This document shows, piece after piece, positions 45,888 to 54,368 of a stretch of DNA of 64,000 nt. This DNA is from Glutamicibacter sp. B1 (GTDB taxonomy: Bacteria > Actinomycetota > Actinomycetes > Actinomycetales > Micrococcaceae): contig NZ_CP125942.1 of NCBI RefSeq assembly GCF_039602135.1, positions 434,001 through 498,000 on the forward strand, in the 5' to 3' direction. Each line of letters begins with the position of its first letter. Position 1 is the stretch's first letter. The translations under genes were made by a program, and so were the position numbers. The notes under the pieces are model-generated. The model was given only the letters and a program-made list of their open reading frames with translations. It ran no database searches and was not told the origin of the DNA.

Positions 45888-46775
45888 TTAGATGGAGCAG
45901 GACGGGCGATAGGCCGGGTTAGCCGGCCCATCGGTGCCCAATGCGTTGAGGACCAGCCGATGCATCACCGGATCATGGTTGATCGAGATATGTGCTGAGA
46001 GATCAAGCGGGCATTTGTCCTGAAGCACAATATTGGTGACCTTTGATTTAGGGCCATCGAGGAATTGCGAACGGTATGGGGTGACAACCTCGTCGTATTT
46101 GGTGGAAATGACCGTATAGTCCGGCCCCGCAACGGTGTCGCCGATGGAGTTTAATTCGGTCAAGAATTCACTACCAGCAACTTGATCTAGGCACGCATCG
46201 CAGGCGACTGCTCCCACAACACCGATCAATTTCATGCCCGTACTGGATGGAACGATGATTCCTTGAGTGCCATGGTTTGACGGGGAAATGGCGACGAAAT
46301 CCTCGACGTACTTGGCTCCATCCATATGCCCCAGATACCAACGTGGCATCATTCCGCCCTGGCTGTGTCCGACGAGATCAACTTTGGCTGCTCCGGTTGC
46401 GGCACGTACTTTGTCTACGAAAGTACTGAGCTGACTTGCTGACTGACGGATATCGGCACTTCCGGGAAGACCCTTTTCAAGGCCGTAGTTGAGTGCGAAA
46501 ACGCAGTACCCTCGGCGCTTGAGGGTCGGGGAGAGCGTTAGCCAGTTGGTGGCCATCGTTTCAAAGGTTCCGTGGACGAGAATCACGGGATTGGGGTGTT
46601 TGGAACTCGGTGTGCAGTCCCAATTATTGGCGCCGACCGGGCTGATATTCAGTGAAGCAGTGTTCGTGGTTTCTGCTTGGGCGGTGTTTCCTGCGCTTGT
46701 GCCAATGACTGGGACGATGAGCGTAGCCGCGGCAAGGCACAGGGCGGCCAGGCCGGAGAAAATGCGTCTTTGCAT
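45888..46775 (-). CDS. Secreted triacylglycerol lipase/esterase
   Basis: The predicted protein is 295 aa. Signal peptide MQRRIFSGLAALCLAAATLI with a TAQA cleavage region near residue 34. The alpha/beta hydrolase fold has the oxyanion PVILVHGTFET and nucleophile Ser138 in VDLVGHSQGG; the final His lies in SAHISINHDPVMH. Cysteine pairs in the mature part suggest disulfides. It resembles the extracellular lipases of Actinobacteria (LipA/EstA-like). GAAGGAAAAC before 46775 decides the start. Confidence 0.9.
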   Translation of the reverse strand: MQRRIFSGLAALCLAAATLIVPVIGTSAGNTAQAETTNTASLNISPVGANNWDCTPSSKHPNPVILVHGTFETMATNWLTLSPTLKRRGYCVFALNYGLEKGLPGSADIRQSASQLSTFVDKVRAATGAAKVDLVGHSQGGMMPRWYLGHMDGAKYVEDFVAISPSNHGTQGIIVPSSTGMKLIGVVGAVACDACLDQVAGSEFLTELNSIGDTVAGPDYTVISTKYDEVVTPYRSQFLDGPKSKVTNIVLQDKCPLDLSAHISINHDPVMHRLVLNALGTDGPANPAYRPSCSI

Positions 46776-46986
46776 GTTTTCCTTCGGTGGGAGTGATGGG
46801 AAGCTACTAATTACTCGCAAGTAGCATGTGAACATGATCACAGTAGTTTTATAACTTGTCTAGGGTTGAAGTTGATATTCACCCCGACATAGAGAGCTGC
46901 CACACCTTTAGGTTGAAGCTTCAAGTTATTGCGTTATGCTGTGCATAAAGGATTTTTCTCAAGTGTCAGAAGAGGGTTCGACAAGC

Positions 46987-47625
46987 ATGGCTCAGCAGCT
47001 TAAGGATGTGCGCAGCACGCAATGGAGCAACAATCCAGGCTCGGGGGCGATTCTGCTCTTTCTGCACGGCTTCGGCTCCAATGAACATGATCTCAGCTCC
47101 CTTGTCGAGCCATTGGGGCTGTCGCTACCCTGGGCTTCGCTCCGCGCGCCATTGGAATTAGGGAACGGTGGCGCTGCATGGTTCAACATCGTGACCCCAG
47201 GTGTTCCTGAAGTGGCACCGGTGGAGCAGGCGACGGAGATTATTTGGGCGTGGGTCGATGAAAATCTTGACCCCGAAATCAAGGTCATCCCCATCGGCTT
47301 CTCGCAGGGAGGCTTGATGGCAAGCCAGCTGCTACGAACGCGTCCCGAACGCGTTGCCGCCACCACGATCCTTGGTGGTTTTGTTTTGGGCTCGAATCAG
47401 TCGGGCGACGAAATTATCGCTGCACAGCGTCCTGCTGTTTTCTGGGGCCGAGGACAACAAGACCAAGTTATCGCCCCGGTCGCTATCGAACGAACCAGTA
47501 ATTTCTTGCCGCAGCACTCCACCCTGACCGAGCGGATCTACCCGGGCCTAGCTCACGGCATCAACGCCGAAGAGCTCTTAGACGTGCGAACGCACGTGAT
47601 AAGCCAGTTGAATATCGCAGAATAA
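46987..47625 (+). CDS. Phospholipase/carboxylesterase family alpha/beta hydrolase
   Basis: The predicted protein is 212 aa and lacks a signal peptide. LLFLHGFGSNEHDL (oxyanion), nucleophile Ser106 in IPIGFSQGG, Asp in GRGQQDQVI and His in PGLAHGI make a full triad of the esterase D/YpfH-like group. It probably acts on small carboxylic esters in the cytoplasm. ATG 46987 was chosen; GTG 46963 is a weaker choice. A 12-bp palindrome TTGAAGCTTCAA is present at 46913-46924 in its promoter region. Confidence 0.85.
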   Translation: MAQQLKDVRSTQWSNNPGSGAILLFLHGFGSNEHDLSSLVEPLGLSLPWASLRAPLELGNGGAAWFNIVTPGVPEVAPVEQATEIIWAWVDENLDPEIKVIPIGFSQGGLMASQLLRTRPERVAATTILGGFVLGSNQSGDEIIAAQRPAVFWGRGQQDQVIAPVAIERTSNFLPQHSTLTERIYPGLAHGINAEELLDVRTHVISQLNIAE

Positions 47626-47628
47626 AAA

Positions 47629-47668
47629 TCTCGCCACCTGCTCACCGATTGGTGGGCAAGTGGCGAGA
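47629..47668. terminator. Convergent terminator
   Basis: Outer 9-bp stem TCTCGCCAC (47629-47637) with GTGGCGAGA (47660-47668) and inner stem TGCTCACC/GGTGGGCA with one wobble, loop GATT. Placed between the carboxylesterase and the Pip-like gene, both ending here. On the plus strand an A-run precedes it, which gives T's on the minus strand. Confidence 0.8.
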
Positions 47669-47684
47669 ACCAGTGGTTTGCGGA

Positions 47685-48782
47685 TTAGGCGGCCACTGTC
47701 CGTTCTACTTCTTCAATTTTTGCATTCTCGTTGGCAAGGCGGGTCTTATGAACACTCCATGCGTGAGTTGCGCACATCAGGGCGATGCCTGGGATCAGCC
47801 AAAGAATGAGTCTAAGTAGATCCATGCCGATGCTCTGGTCGGGGAAGTAGACCAAGGTCTGTACGGCATGCAACCAGCCGGCGCCGTTCCAGAAAGTATT
47901 GAGAGCACCAAAGAACCCTGGCTGCATTGCGGGCTGGAAAATGCCACCGGAACTAGTGAAGTTCAAGGCGACAAAGCACATGGTCAACACCGGGGTGGTC
48001 CAGTGACGAAGCATCGGGTGCAAGCCCATGCCAAGCATGATGATTGATGCTGCGTAGACCCACGAGATTAGCCAAATGCTGGTGAAGTGATTGTCGATAA
48101 TCTGATAAATCGGACCCGAGACGAGAACTGCGATTGTCGCAATCACTGCTGCAGCAACTGCTGCCATGGCAAAACGCACTGGAAGCTTCACCTTACCCAT
48201 GAACCCGGCTAAGGGGACGGCGCTGGCGTAACCGCCGATGCTCAATGCGACAAGCAAGAAGAACAGGCCCTGCCCGGTGCTGTCATGTTCTCCAGCTGGC
48301 ACTACGTCCTGTACATGGAATGGCTGACCTTGCTTGTAGGCCACGTTCATGAAGACTTTTTGGGCGATATTTACCGAGGTTTCCGACGCCGCACTGGATG
48401 CGTAGAGCGTTGCTGAATCTTCGGTTGATTCATAAGCGGCGACGATTTCGCGATCCGCGACTAACTGCTGGGCTACATCTTTGTTCTCAACGGTGCGCAC
48501 GTTCAGTGCGCCGTCAGATTCATCTTGCAAACTCTGCGCAAAAACCTTGGTCGCCGCCGAATCGCCAACCACAGCTACTTGTACGTTGTGTGGGCTCGGC
48601 TGATGGAAAGCGCCGAGGTAGAACAGGCCCATGATGGCACAGAGGAAGAAGGGGATCAGCATGGTTCGTGCCAGCTTTCCCCACCCTTTTGGTGCGGGCT
48701 TTGGGGTGTTCGGCTTCGACGGTTCCGAGTTGGAGTGTTTGGCGGTGGGGGTACTGGGGGTGATGGTGTCGGTGGCAGTCAT
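47685..48782 (-). CDS. Pip/YhgE/DUF3533-like membrane protein
   Basis: The predicted protein is 365 aa. A Pro/Ser/Lys-rich cytosolic start (~35 aa), one membrane helix (residues ~38-58), an extracytoplasmic domain of ~110 residues (VQVAVVGDSAATKVFAQSL...), then five or six helices to the end. This is the plan of the ABC-2-like Pip/YhgE/DUF3533 group, some of which act in secretion or phage/toxin interaction and often lie next to MarR or TetR regulators. No ATPase is nearby. Its promoter has a 23-bp palindrome shared with the divergent MarR gene. Confidence 0.8.
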   Translation of the reverse strand: MTATDTITPSTPTAKHSNSEPSKPNTPKPAPKGWGKLARTMLIPFFLCAIMGLFYLGAFHQPSPHNVQVAVVGDSAATKVFAQSLQDESDGALNVRTVENKDVAQQLVADREIVAAYESTEDSATLYASSAASETSVNIAQKVFMNVAYKQGQPFHVQDVVPAGEHDSTGQGLFFLLVALSIGGYASAVPLAGFMGKVKLPVRFAMAAVAAAVIATIAVLVSGPIYQIIDNHFTSIWLISWVYAASIIMLGMGLHPMLRHWTTPVLTMCFVALNFTSSGGIFQPAMQPGFFGALNTFWNGAGWLHAVQTLVYFPDQSIGMDLLRLILWLIPGIALMCATHAWSVHKTRLANENAKIEEVERTVAA

Positions 48783-48800
48783 ATGTTTTAAGAATAACGC

Positions 48801-48823
48801 TTATGTTGCATTATGCAACATAA
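48801..48823. promoter_or_regulatory. Perfect 23-bp palindrome, probable MarR operator
   Basis: TTATGTTGCAT (48801-48811), a central T, and its exact inverse complement (48813-48823). It lies 18 bp before the Pip-like start and 37 bp before the MarR start, so one bound dimer could repress both. TTGCAT/ATGCAA arms are usual for MarR sites. Confidence 0.75.
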
Positions 48824-48860
48824 AATTTTGAGTTCTCTACCACGTACTAGACTCGGGATT

Positions 48861-49295
48861 ATGAGCAGGAAACAGCGCGAAGCGGACATTGAATCCGTCT
48901 ATCACCATATTCAGATGATCACCCGACGGGCCAACTCGCGCGCACGACAATTGGCTGAGCCTCTGAGCATGGTGGAGCATTCATTGCTGCGGTTTATCGC
49001 CGATACCCCCGGCACACGTGCTACCGACATCGCCGAAGCCTTCTCGCTGAACCGCTCAACTGTCTCTCGGCAAGTGGGGACGTTGCTGGACTTGGGCTAC
49101 GCGGTCTACGACGATTCCGAAGCGGGACGAGGTCGCGTTCTAGAACTAACCAAACTTGGTCAGGAGCGCCTTGATGCATCGGCTGCTGTACACCGCGCTG
49201 CGGTGATTGAACGCTTGGAAGGATGGAGCAAGGACCAAATTAGCGACTTCGCCTTGGCGCTAGAACGGTACAACAAGGCAGACAACGATCTGTAG
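48861..49295 (+). CDS. MarR-family transcriptional regulator
   Basis: The predicted protein is 144 aa. Winged helix with MVEHSLLRFIADTPGTRATDIAEAFSLNRSTVSRQVGTLLDLGYAVYDDSEAGRGRVLELTKLG, including the wing DDSEAGRGR typical of MarR. ATG 48861 is chosen; the upstream frame begins inside the operator palindrome at 48813 and is unlikely. It is divergent from the Pip-like gene, which is the likely target. Confidence 0.9.
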   Translation: MSRKQREADIESVYHHIQMITRRANSRARQLAEPLSMVEHSLLRFIADTPGTRATDIAEAFSLNRSTVSRQVGTLLDLGYAVYDDSEAGRGRVLELTKLGQERLDASAAVHRAAVIERLEGWSKDQISDFALALERYNKADNDL

Positions 49296-49456
49296 CTGAT
49301 AGCTCGAACAAAAGGAATTGCACCATCTCTAACAGGTCACAAGAGATCGCGGATTAGTTCGGGGGTGCAGAAATAGCAATTATTCATCAGCGTTGACTTG
49401 CTGAATTCGAAGGCGTTAGTTTGGTTGTGCGTATTTTCGATGTGAGGAGCGGGATC

Positions 49457-49714
49457 TTGAAGACTAAGTCACGGATTGTTTCTGTATTTGCTACGGTGGG
49501 GCTAAGTGCAGGGATTCTACTATCAGCGTCTCCGGCACAGGCGTACGACCACTACTGGGTGAGCAGCTTTGATACCAAAGCGCAATGCCAGGCGACTACG
49601 CTAACCAAAATTGCGGGACTGAGCGTGCAAAAGAAAAAGATCGTGAGCACGAAAATCTGCACGTATTACAAAGGCGAGTACAAGCCGTACTTTTCAATGA
49701 TTCGGTACCGCTAG
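49457..49714 (+). CDS. Small secreted protein
   Basis: The predicted protein is 85 aa from TTG 49457, preceded by GAGGAGCGGG; a GTG at 49427 and a TTG at 49421 are alternatives. A signal peptide of ~30 residues ends in SPAQA. The mature part (~55 aa, YDHYWVSSFDTKAQCQAT...) is basic with two cysteines that may form a disulfide. No family recognised. It stands alone with ~160 bp before it. Confidence 0.6.
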   Translation: MKTKSRIVSVFATVGLSAGILLSASPAQAYDHYWVSSFDTKAQCQATTLTKIAGLSVQKKKIVSTKICTYYKGEYKPYFSMIRYR

Positions 49715-49805
49715 ATCGAGTTTTGCGACAAGAAGATTTGTAGGTTTATGGCGGGCTGAGCTCGCGGTGCCTTCATGATGGATTGATTGAATCCATGTCC
49801 GAAAC

Positions 49806-50015
49806 CTAAGCCACCTTCGCGAACCTCGGCCCGCTATAACCATCGCGCTCGACGTGCTCGGTAAACATTTCCAGCGGTCGGGCCCAGAAGCTGTAGTCAT
49901 CATAGAGCTTGCGGTAGAAGACCAAGGGCTCTTCGGTTTCGCTGTGTTTGCCCACGGCCAGCACTTCATAGCGCTGTCCTTTGAAGTGTTGGTAGATTCC
50001 GGGTTCGACGCTCAT
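49806..50015 (-). CDS. DUF1653 domain protein
   Basis: The predicted protein is 69 aa. PGIYQHFKGQRYEVLAVGKHSETEEPLVFYRKLYDDYSFWARPLEMFTEHV spans the whole DUF1653 domain, a small SH3-like beta barrel of unknown function. AGGAAG eight bases upstream supports the ATG at 50015. It is 36 bp below mogA on the same strand and may be cotranscribed with the molybdenum cofactor genes. Confidence 0.85.
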   Translation of the reverse strand: MSVEPGIYQHFKGQRYEVLAVGKHSETEEPLVFYRKLYDDYSFWARPLEMFTEHVERDGYSGPRFAKVA

Positions 50016-50051
50016 GCTTCAGACTTCCTGATCAAAGTAATTCGTGTGTTT

Positions 50052-50543
50052 TTAGCGTGGTCCGTGGCCGGAGCCACCGCTTCGTTGCGTGAGTAAGTGT
50101 TCCAAGACGGTATCCAACACGGCCAGCCCGTCCTTAACCCCACCGGTTGAACCGGGCAGGGTGATCACAAAAGTCTCACCGGCAAAGCCAGCAACCCCTC
50201 GGGTGATGATGGCCAATGGCGTGGACGCTTCGCCGCGACGACGAATGGCCTCGATGATTCCCGGAAGCTGGACATCCAAGAGCGGCTGAACCATCTCGGG
50301 GGACTGATCATCAGGGGAAACCCCGGTGCCACCGGTCACGATCACCACGCGTGCCCCGGAATTGAGCAGTTTTTTGACCGCGTCGTGCACCGGTTGTCCG
50401 TCGGCCACCACCACAGGCGCAGTCACCTGGAAGTCCCGCTCAACCAGCCACCGGCTGATCAATGGGCCAGTTTTGTCCTCGGCAGTGCCTGCAGCAGCGC
50501 TGGTTGAAGCAACCACGACGCTGGCTAAACGATTAGTCTTCAC
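50052..50543 (-). CDS. mogA: Molybdopterin adenylyltransferase (MogA/MoaB family)
   Basis: The predicted protein is 163 aa. The MPT-binding fold has VVVASTSAAAGTAEDKTGP, the VIVTGGTGVSPDDQSPE motif, GRG-like ITRGVAGFAGETFVITLPGS and a C-terminal helix. It adenylates molybdopterin before metal insertion. GTG 50543 gives the usual VKTNRLASVVV start; the frame is open to 50567. It overlaps moaC's 3' end by 11 bp. Final gene of moaD-moeA-moaC-mogA. Confidence 0.92.
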   Translation of the reverse strand: MKTNRLASVVVASTSAAAGTAEDKTGPLISRWLVERDFQVTAPVVVADGQPVHDAVKKLLNSGARVVIVTGGTGVSPDDQSPEMVQPLLDVQLPGIIEAIRRRGEASTPLAIITRGVAGFAGETFVITLPGSTGGVKDGLAVLDTVLEHLLTQRSGGSGHGPR

Positions 50544-51009
50544 GAACCCAGTCGCCACTCTTGCCACCAGACTTCGCTAGGACCTTCACCGAACGCACTT
50601 CGGCGTGCTTATCCACGGCCTTGACCATGTCATACAGGGTCAACGCGGCCACACTCGCAGCCGTCAAGGCTTCCATCTCCACCCCGGTTACGCCCTTGGT
50701 GGTCACCTGCGCGATGACGCGCACCGCAGCGTCTTGGGTCTCAAAGTCGATGGACACCTTGGAGATCGGCAATGGGTGGCATAGCGGTACCAGTTCCCAG
50801 GTGCGTTTGGCTGCCATAATGCCCGCGACTCGGGCGGTGCCCAAAGCTTCACCCTTGGGCAGGTTACCGGTCATCAGCATCGGAATAACATCTTCACGGG
50901 TGGCAAAGATGGCTTCAGCGGTAGCAACACGCTTGGTCACTGCCTTGTCGCTGACATCGACCATGTGGGCGCTGCCATCTTCACGCAGATGAGTAAGTTT
51001 TTCAGACAT
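50533..51009 (-). CDS. moaC: Cyclic pyranopterin monophosphate synthase
   Basis: The predicted protein is 158 aa. MVDVSDKAVTKRVATA, the MAAKRTWELVPLCHPLPISKV block and GVTGVEMEALTAASVAALTLYDMVKAVD are the MoaC signatures, with the conserved Lys and His residues of the active site. It converts the MoaA product into cPMP. It overlaps moeA by 8 bp. Confidence 0.97.
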   Translation of the reverse strand: MSEKLTHLREDGSAHMVDVSDKAVTKRVATAEAIFATREDVIPMLMTGNLPKGEALGTARVAGIMAAKRTWELVPLCHPLPISKVSIDFETQDAAVRVIAQVTTKGVTGVEMEALTAASVAALTLYDMVKAVDKHAEVRSVKVLAKSGGKSGDWVRED

Positions 51010-52234
51010 TCATGCTCCAAGTTTCAATTTGCTGCCCAGCGCTGAGCTTACTGACGCCGATCGGGATGTGGACCAAAGCGTCGGCGCGGGCTAAGTCGTG
51101 GACCAGGTGCGATCCCGGGCCTAAGATTTCGACAGCACCATCCTTGATTACGCCGCGGCGTACCTGATGCTTGTGCTCGGGCGAAGTGACATCGCCAGCC
51201 AGCGGGTAGGACTTTGGCGCCGGTTCTGGCAAGGCGTTGAACTGGCGAAGCAGCGGAGCTAAAAACAGCTCTGCCGATAAGAGTGCGCTGACCGGGTTGC
51301 CGGGGAAGCACAGGACGGCCGCCTGGGACAGTTGGGCGAAACCCTGTGGGCCACCGGGTTGGATCGCCACATGGTGAAAGGTGCCACCCAAGGGTGAGAG
51401 CGCCTGGCTCACGACCTCGTAGGCTCCGGCGCTGATACCGCCCACCGTCAAGATCAGGTCCACTTGTTCCTGCAGTGCATCAATCGCCAGGGCAAAGCGC
51501 GCGGGATCATCGGGCAGTTGTAGGGTGCGCACCTGAATTTGGTACTGGTGCAACCAAGAGGTGAGCATGGGGGAGTTCGAATCCGGGATTTGGCCCTGCG
51601 AGCGCTGGTCGTCACTGAGCTCATCACCGGTGGTGCACACCGCCACCTTCAAGGCGCGACGGACCGGAACTTCACGCAGGCCACTGGATACCAGGGCGGC
51701 GATCATGGTGGGGGTGAGCCGGGTTCCGGCCTTGGCCACCAGCGCGCCAGCTTCAAGATCAATGCCGGCGGTTCGTATGAACCGGCCCGGTTCGCTAGGT
51801 GCGGTGAATTCGGCAGACCCATGTGGTTCACCTTGATGAGCCCGAACCAGGTCAGGGAAGCTGCCCGCCACCGATTCTTCGACGGGGATCACGGTGTCGG
51901 CCCCCGCAGGGATCATGGCGCCGGTCATCACCGGGCTGACGGTACCCTCGGCCAAGGTGATTTGTGGGTCGCCCGCGGCCGCGGTGAATCCCAGCGGCAG
52001 ACAGATCGGCGATCCGGGGGTTGCTTCAGCCAGATCCGCGCTGCGTGCGGCGTAGCCATCCATCTGCGAATTGGTGAAGGCAGGGATCGGTAACTGCGCG
52101 TACAGGTCCTGACTGAGGATCCGATTACTGGCCTCGACACTGCCAGCGGGCAGTACTTCACTGCCAAGGGAGGCAAAGACCGGGGACAGCAGCGCAACAA
52201 GTTCGGTGCGGTGGTTTTCTAGGGTGCAGGTCAT
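51002..52234 (-). CDS. moeA: Molybdopterin molybdotransferase MoeA (copy 1)
   Basis: The predicted protein is 410 aa. It shows the MoeA domains: PAFTNSQMDGYAARSADL, PVMTGAMIPAGADTVIPVEE, TGDEL...GQIPDSN, GGISAGAYEVV and FCPGNPVSA-like LCFPGNPVSALL. It inserts molybdate into adenylated molybdopterin. It lies between moaD (3-bp gap) and moaC (overlap). A second moeA is at 61536. Confidence 0.95.
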   Translation of the reverse strand: MTCTLENHRTELVALLSPVFASLGSEVLPAGSVEASNRILSQDLYAQLPIPAFTNSQMDGYAARSADLAEATPGSPICLPLGFTAAAGDPQITLAEGTVSPVMTGAMIPAGADTVIPVEESVAGSFPDLVRAHQGEPHGSAEFTAPSEPGRFIRTAGIDLEAGALVAKAGTRLTPTMIAALVSSGLREVPVRRALKVAVCTTGDELSDDQRSQGQIPDSNSPMLTSWLHQYQIQVRTLQLPDDPARFALAIDALQEQVDLILTVGGISAGAYEVVSQALSPLGGTFHHVAIQPGGPQGFAQLSQAAVLCFPGNPVSALLSAELFLAPLLRQFNALPEPAPKSYPLAGDVTSPEHKHQVRRGVIKDGAVEILGPGSHLVHDLARADALVHIPIGVSKLSAGQQIETWSMNV

Positions 52235-52237
52235 CGC

Positions 52238-52489
52238 TTATCCGCCAGCAAATGGTGGTAGAACATCCACGGTGAGATTTTCCTCCGGACCCAGTTCGCC
52301 GGCATCACGGCGCACCACACCGTTGATCAGGAAGCTACCCGCACGCAAGACCTGCGCCATTTCTGGCCCATAGGAATCGATCAGTTCGCTACGTAGCGCC
52401 GCGAGCGTTGGTGGGCGTTCCCAGCTCTCCTGCTCGCAGCCCGCCGCTGCCGCCGCGGCAGCGAAGTAGCGTATCGTAATCTTCGACAT
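52238..52489 (-). CDS. moaD: Molybdopterin synthase sulfur carrier subunit
   Basis: The predicted protein is 83 aa with a ubiquitin-like fold that ends in VLPPFAGG; the C-terminal Gly-Gly is adenylated and thiocarboxylated. MSKITIRYFAAAAAAAG is the normal start with an unusual Ala run. It is divergent from moeB, whose protein activates it. Confidence 0.95.
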   Translation of the reverse strand: MSKITIRYFAAAAAAAGCEQESWERPPTLAALRSELIDSYGPEMAQVLRAGSFLINGVVRRDAGELGPEENLTVDVLPPFAGG

Positions 52490-52526
52490 GACTTCATGCT
52501 ATCGCGCCACAGCGATAAGGAGCACG

Positions 52527-53708
52527 ATGAAAAGCGAACGCGACTTTCCCGCACTGGTAGCCCCCGGGCCGGCACTGAGCCAGGACCAGGCTGCACGAGC
52601 CGCGCGCCAACTGACCCTGCCCGGATTTGATGACACCGCACAGCGCAGACTTGCCGCAGCCCGGGTTCTGGTCATCGGTGCCGGAGGACTAGGCAGCGCC
52701 AGCGTTCCCTATATGGTCGGAGCCGGGGTAGGCACCATCGGCATCGTCGACGATGACGTTGTGGAACTCTCCAACCTGCATCGCCAAATCACGCACACCA
52801 CCGCCAATATCGGGCTGGCTAAGACCACCTCACTGGCTCAAGCGGCCGCCGCGTTGGATCCTAACGTGCGCATCATCGAGCACAACCTGCGCCTGGATTC
52901 TTCCAATGCGCTAGAGATCTTTGCGAATTATGACTTGGTCATTGACGGTAGTGACAACTTCCCGACGCGCTACCTGTCCAATGATGCTGCCCAGCTTTCG
53001 GGCATTCCGCTGATTTGGGGCTCCATTCTGCAGCACCACGGACAAGTGTCGGTGGCTTGGCACGAGTACGGTCCGGGCTACCGCGACCTCTTTCCGGTGC
53101 CGCCTGCCCCGGGCACCGTTCCGGACTGTGCTGCTGGGGGAGTCCTGCCCGGATTATGTGGCACGATCGGCTCGCTCTTGGCCACCGAGGCGCTGAAGCT
53201 GATCGCGGGAATCGGCGATCCGCTGGTGGGCAAGGTGCTAATCTACGATGCGCTAGCTGCCAGCACTCGAACCCTCGAGTTTGCCCGGGATCCGCACAGC
53301 ACGCAAGTCACCGAGCTCATTGACTACGTCCTTTTCTGCTCCGGTTCATTGCCCGAGGCCCAAGGCATCAGCGCCAAGTCGCTCGCCGAATTACTCACTG
53401 CCCCCGATGCTCCGGTCCTGTTGGATGTGCGTAATGCTGATGAACGCGCGCAGCAGCACATTGCCGGTTCCTTGCATCTGCCACTTCCTGAGCTGGAAGC
53501 CGCCATTGATTCCGGCGCAGAACTGGATCAGATCCCTGAGAAAGTGATTGTTTACTGCGCCCGAGGCCCACGCTCGCAACGCGCAGCTTCCTTGCTTGCC
53601 AATCGAGGCATCACCACGAAGTATCTTGAAGGCGGACTTCCCGCACTGGCTGACGTGGCTGCACAGTTACTGGCCGAACCCGCACCCACCGAAGGAGCCC
53701 GAGCATGA
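52527..53708 (+). CDS. moeB: MoeB/ThiF adenylyltransferase fused to rhodanese domain
   Basis: The predicted protein is 393 aa. E1-like domain: GAGGLGS at 51-57, DDDVVELSNLHRQ at 75-87, and VIDGSDNFPTRYL. The C-terminal rhodanese domain has active-site Cys344 in VYCARGPRSQ. It adenylates and sulfurates MoaD. The zinc cysteine pairs usual for MoeB are missing: the CxxC position reads GYRDLF (184-189), and no CxxC occurs near residues 255-262. AAGGAG before ATG 52527. It overlaps moaE by 4 bp. Confidence 0.93.
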   Translation: MKSERDFPALVAPGPALSQDQAARAARQLTLPGFDDTAQRRLAAARVLVIGAGGLGSASVPYMVGAGVGTIGIVDDDVVELSNLHRQITHTTANIGLAKTTSLAQAAAALDPNVRIIEHNLRLDSSNALEIFANYDLVIDGSDNFPTRYLSNDAAQLSGIPLIWGSILQHHGQVSVAWHEYGPGYRDLFPVPPAPGTVPDCAAGGVLPGLCGTIGSLLATEALKLIAGIGDPLVGKVLIYDALAASTRTLEFARDPHSTQVTELIDYVLFCSGSLPEAQGISAKSLAELLTAPDAPVLLDVRNADERAQQHIAGSLHLPLPELEAAIDSGAELDQIPEKVIVYCARGPRSQRAASLLANRGITTKYLEGGLPALADVAAQLLAEPAPTEGARA

Positions 53709-54112
53709 GCTACGCGCTAATCACCGAAGAACCTATCGACGAGGCTGCGGTCCGCAACGCTGTACAGTCCGACACCGCCGGTGCTGTGGTGCTCTTCCAC
53801 GGGATCATTCGCAACCACGATGGCGGGCAATCGGTCAACTCCTTGGACTACTCCCACCACCCGCAGGCACAAGATTTCCTTGAGAAGATCATCGCTGAGG
53901 AAGAAGAACGCACTGGGCTCAAGCTCTCCGCCGTGCACCGTGTGGGTCCGTTGAAAATTGGTGATGCCGCGCTGGTGGCGGCTTCGGCGGCCGCACACCG
54001 TAAGGAAGCGTTCGACGCCATCGAAAATCTGGTGGAACGCATCAAGGCCGAGGTTCCGATCTGGAAGAAACAGCACTTCAGTTCCGGCAGTTCCGAATGG
54101 GTTGGGTTATAG
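53705..54112 (+). CDS. moaE: Molybdopterin synthase catalytic subunit
   Basis: The predicted protein is 135 aa. GAVVLFHGIIRNHDGGQSVNSLDYSHHPQAQ, VHRVGPLKIGDAALVAASAAAHRKEAFDA and VPIWKKQHF are the standard MoaE blocks, with the catalytic Lys residues. With MoaD it converts cPMP to molybdopterin. Start ATGA overlaps the moeB stop. Confidence 0.97.
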   Translation: MSYALITEEPIDEAAVRNAVQSDTAGAVVLFHGIIRNHDGGQSVNSLDYSHHPQAQDFLEKIIAEEEERTGLKLSAVHRVGPLKIGDAALVAASAAAHRKEAFDAIENLVERIKAEVPIWKKQHFSSGSSEWVGL

Positions 54113-54368
54113 TCCGGCTTACTTTTTACGTTCACGCCTCGCGCTAAGTATGCAATGAATCAAAACATGAATGTAGCAGGAATGTCCTCGAGGGAAGACG
54201 TGAAGGGTCGGGCTTTTCGGCGCTGAGGGGCTTCATCATGGCATCTGGCTCAAGCAGAATTATGAAACCCCAATAAAGGAAATGACCACTTTAGGAAGCC
54301 GACGGTCGGTCATGGAGGTAGACGGTTCGCACACGTGATTGGGCAACAATTTGCCGGTCAATGACCGA
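54113..54368. other. Intergenic region, moaE to HNH gene
   Basis: 256 bp with no gene. GTCGGTCAT (54305-54313) is repeated as its exact inverse complement at 54361-54369, the latter overlapping the HNH stop codon; spacing 47 bp. The role is unclear: weak hairpin or trace of an insertion boundary. Confidence 0.35.

Noticed and set aside
46913..46924. TTGAAGCTTCAA palindrome as an operator of the carboxylesterase
   Set aside because: Only 12 bp, contains a common restriction-like hexamer and no regulator is adjacent; too weak to list on its own.
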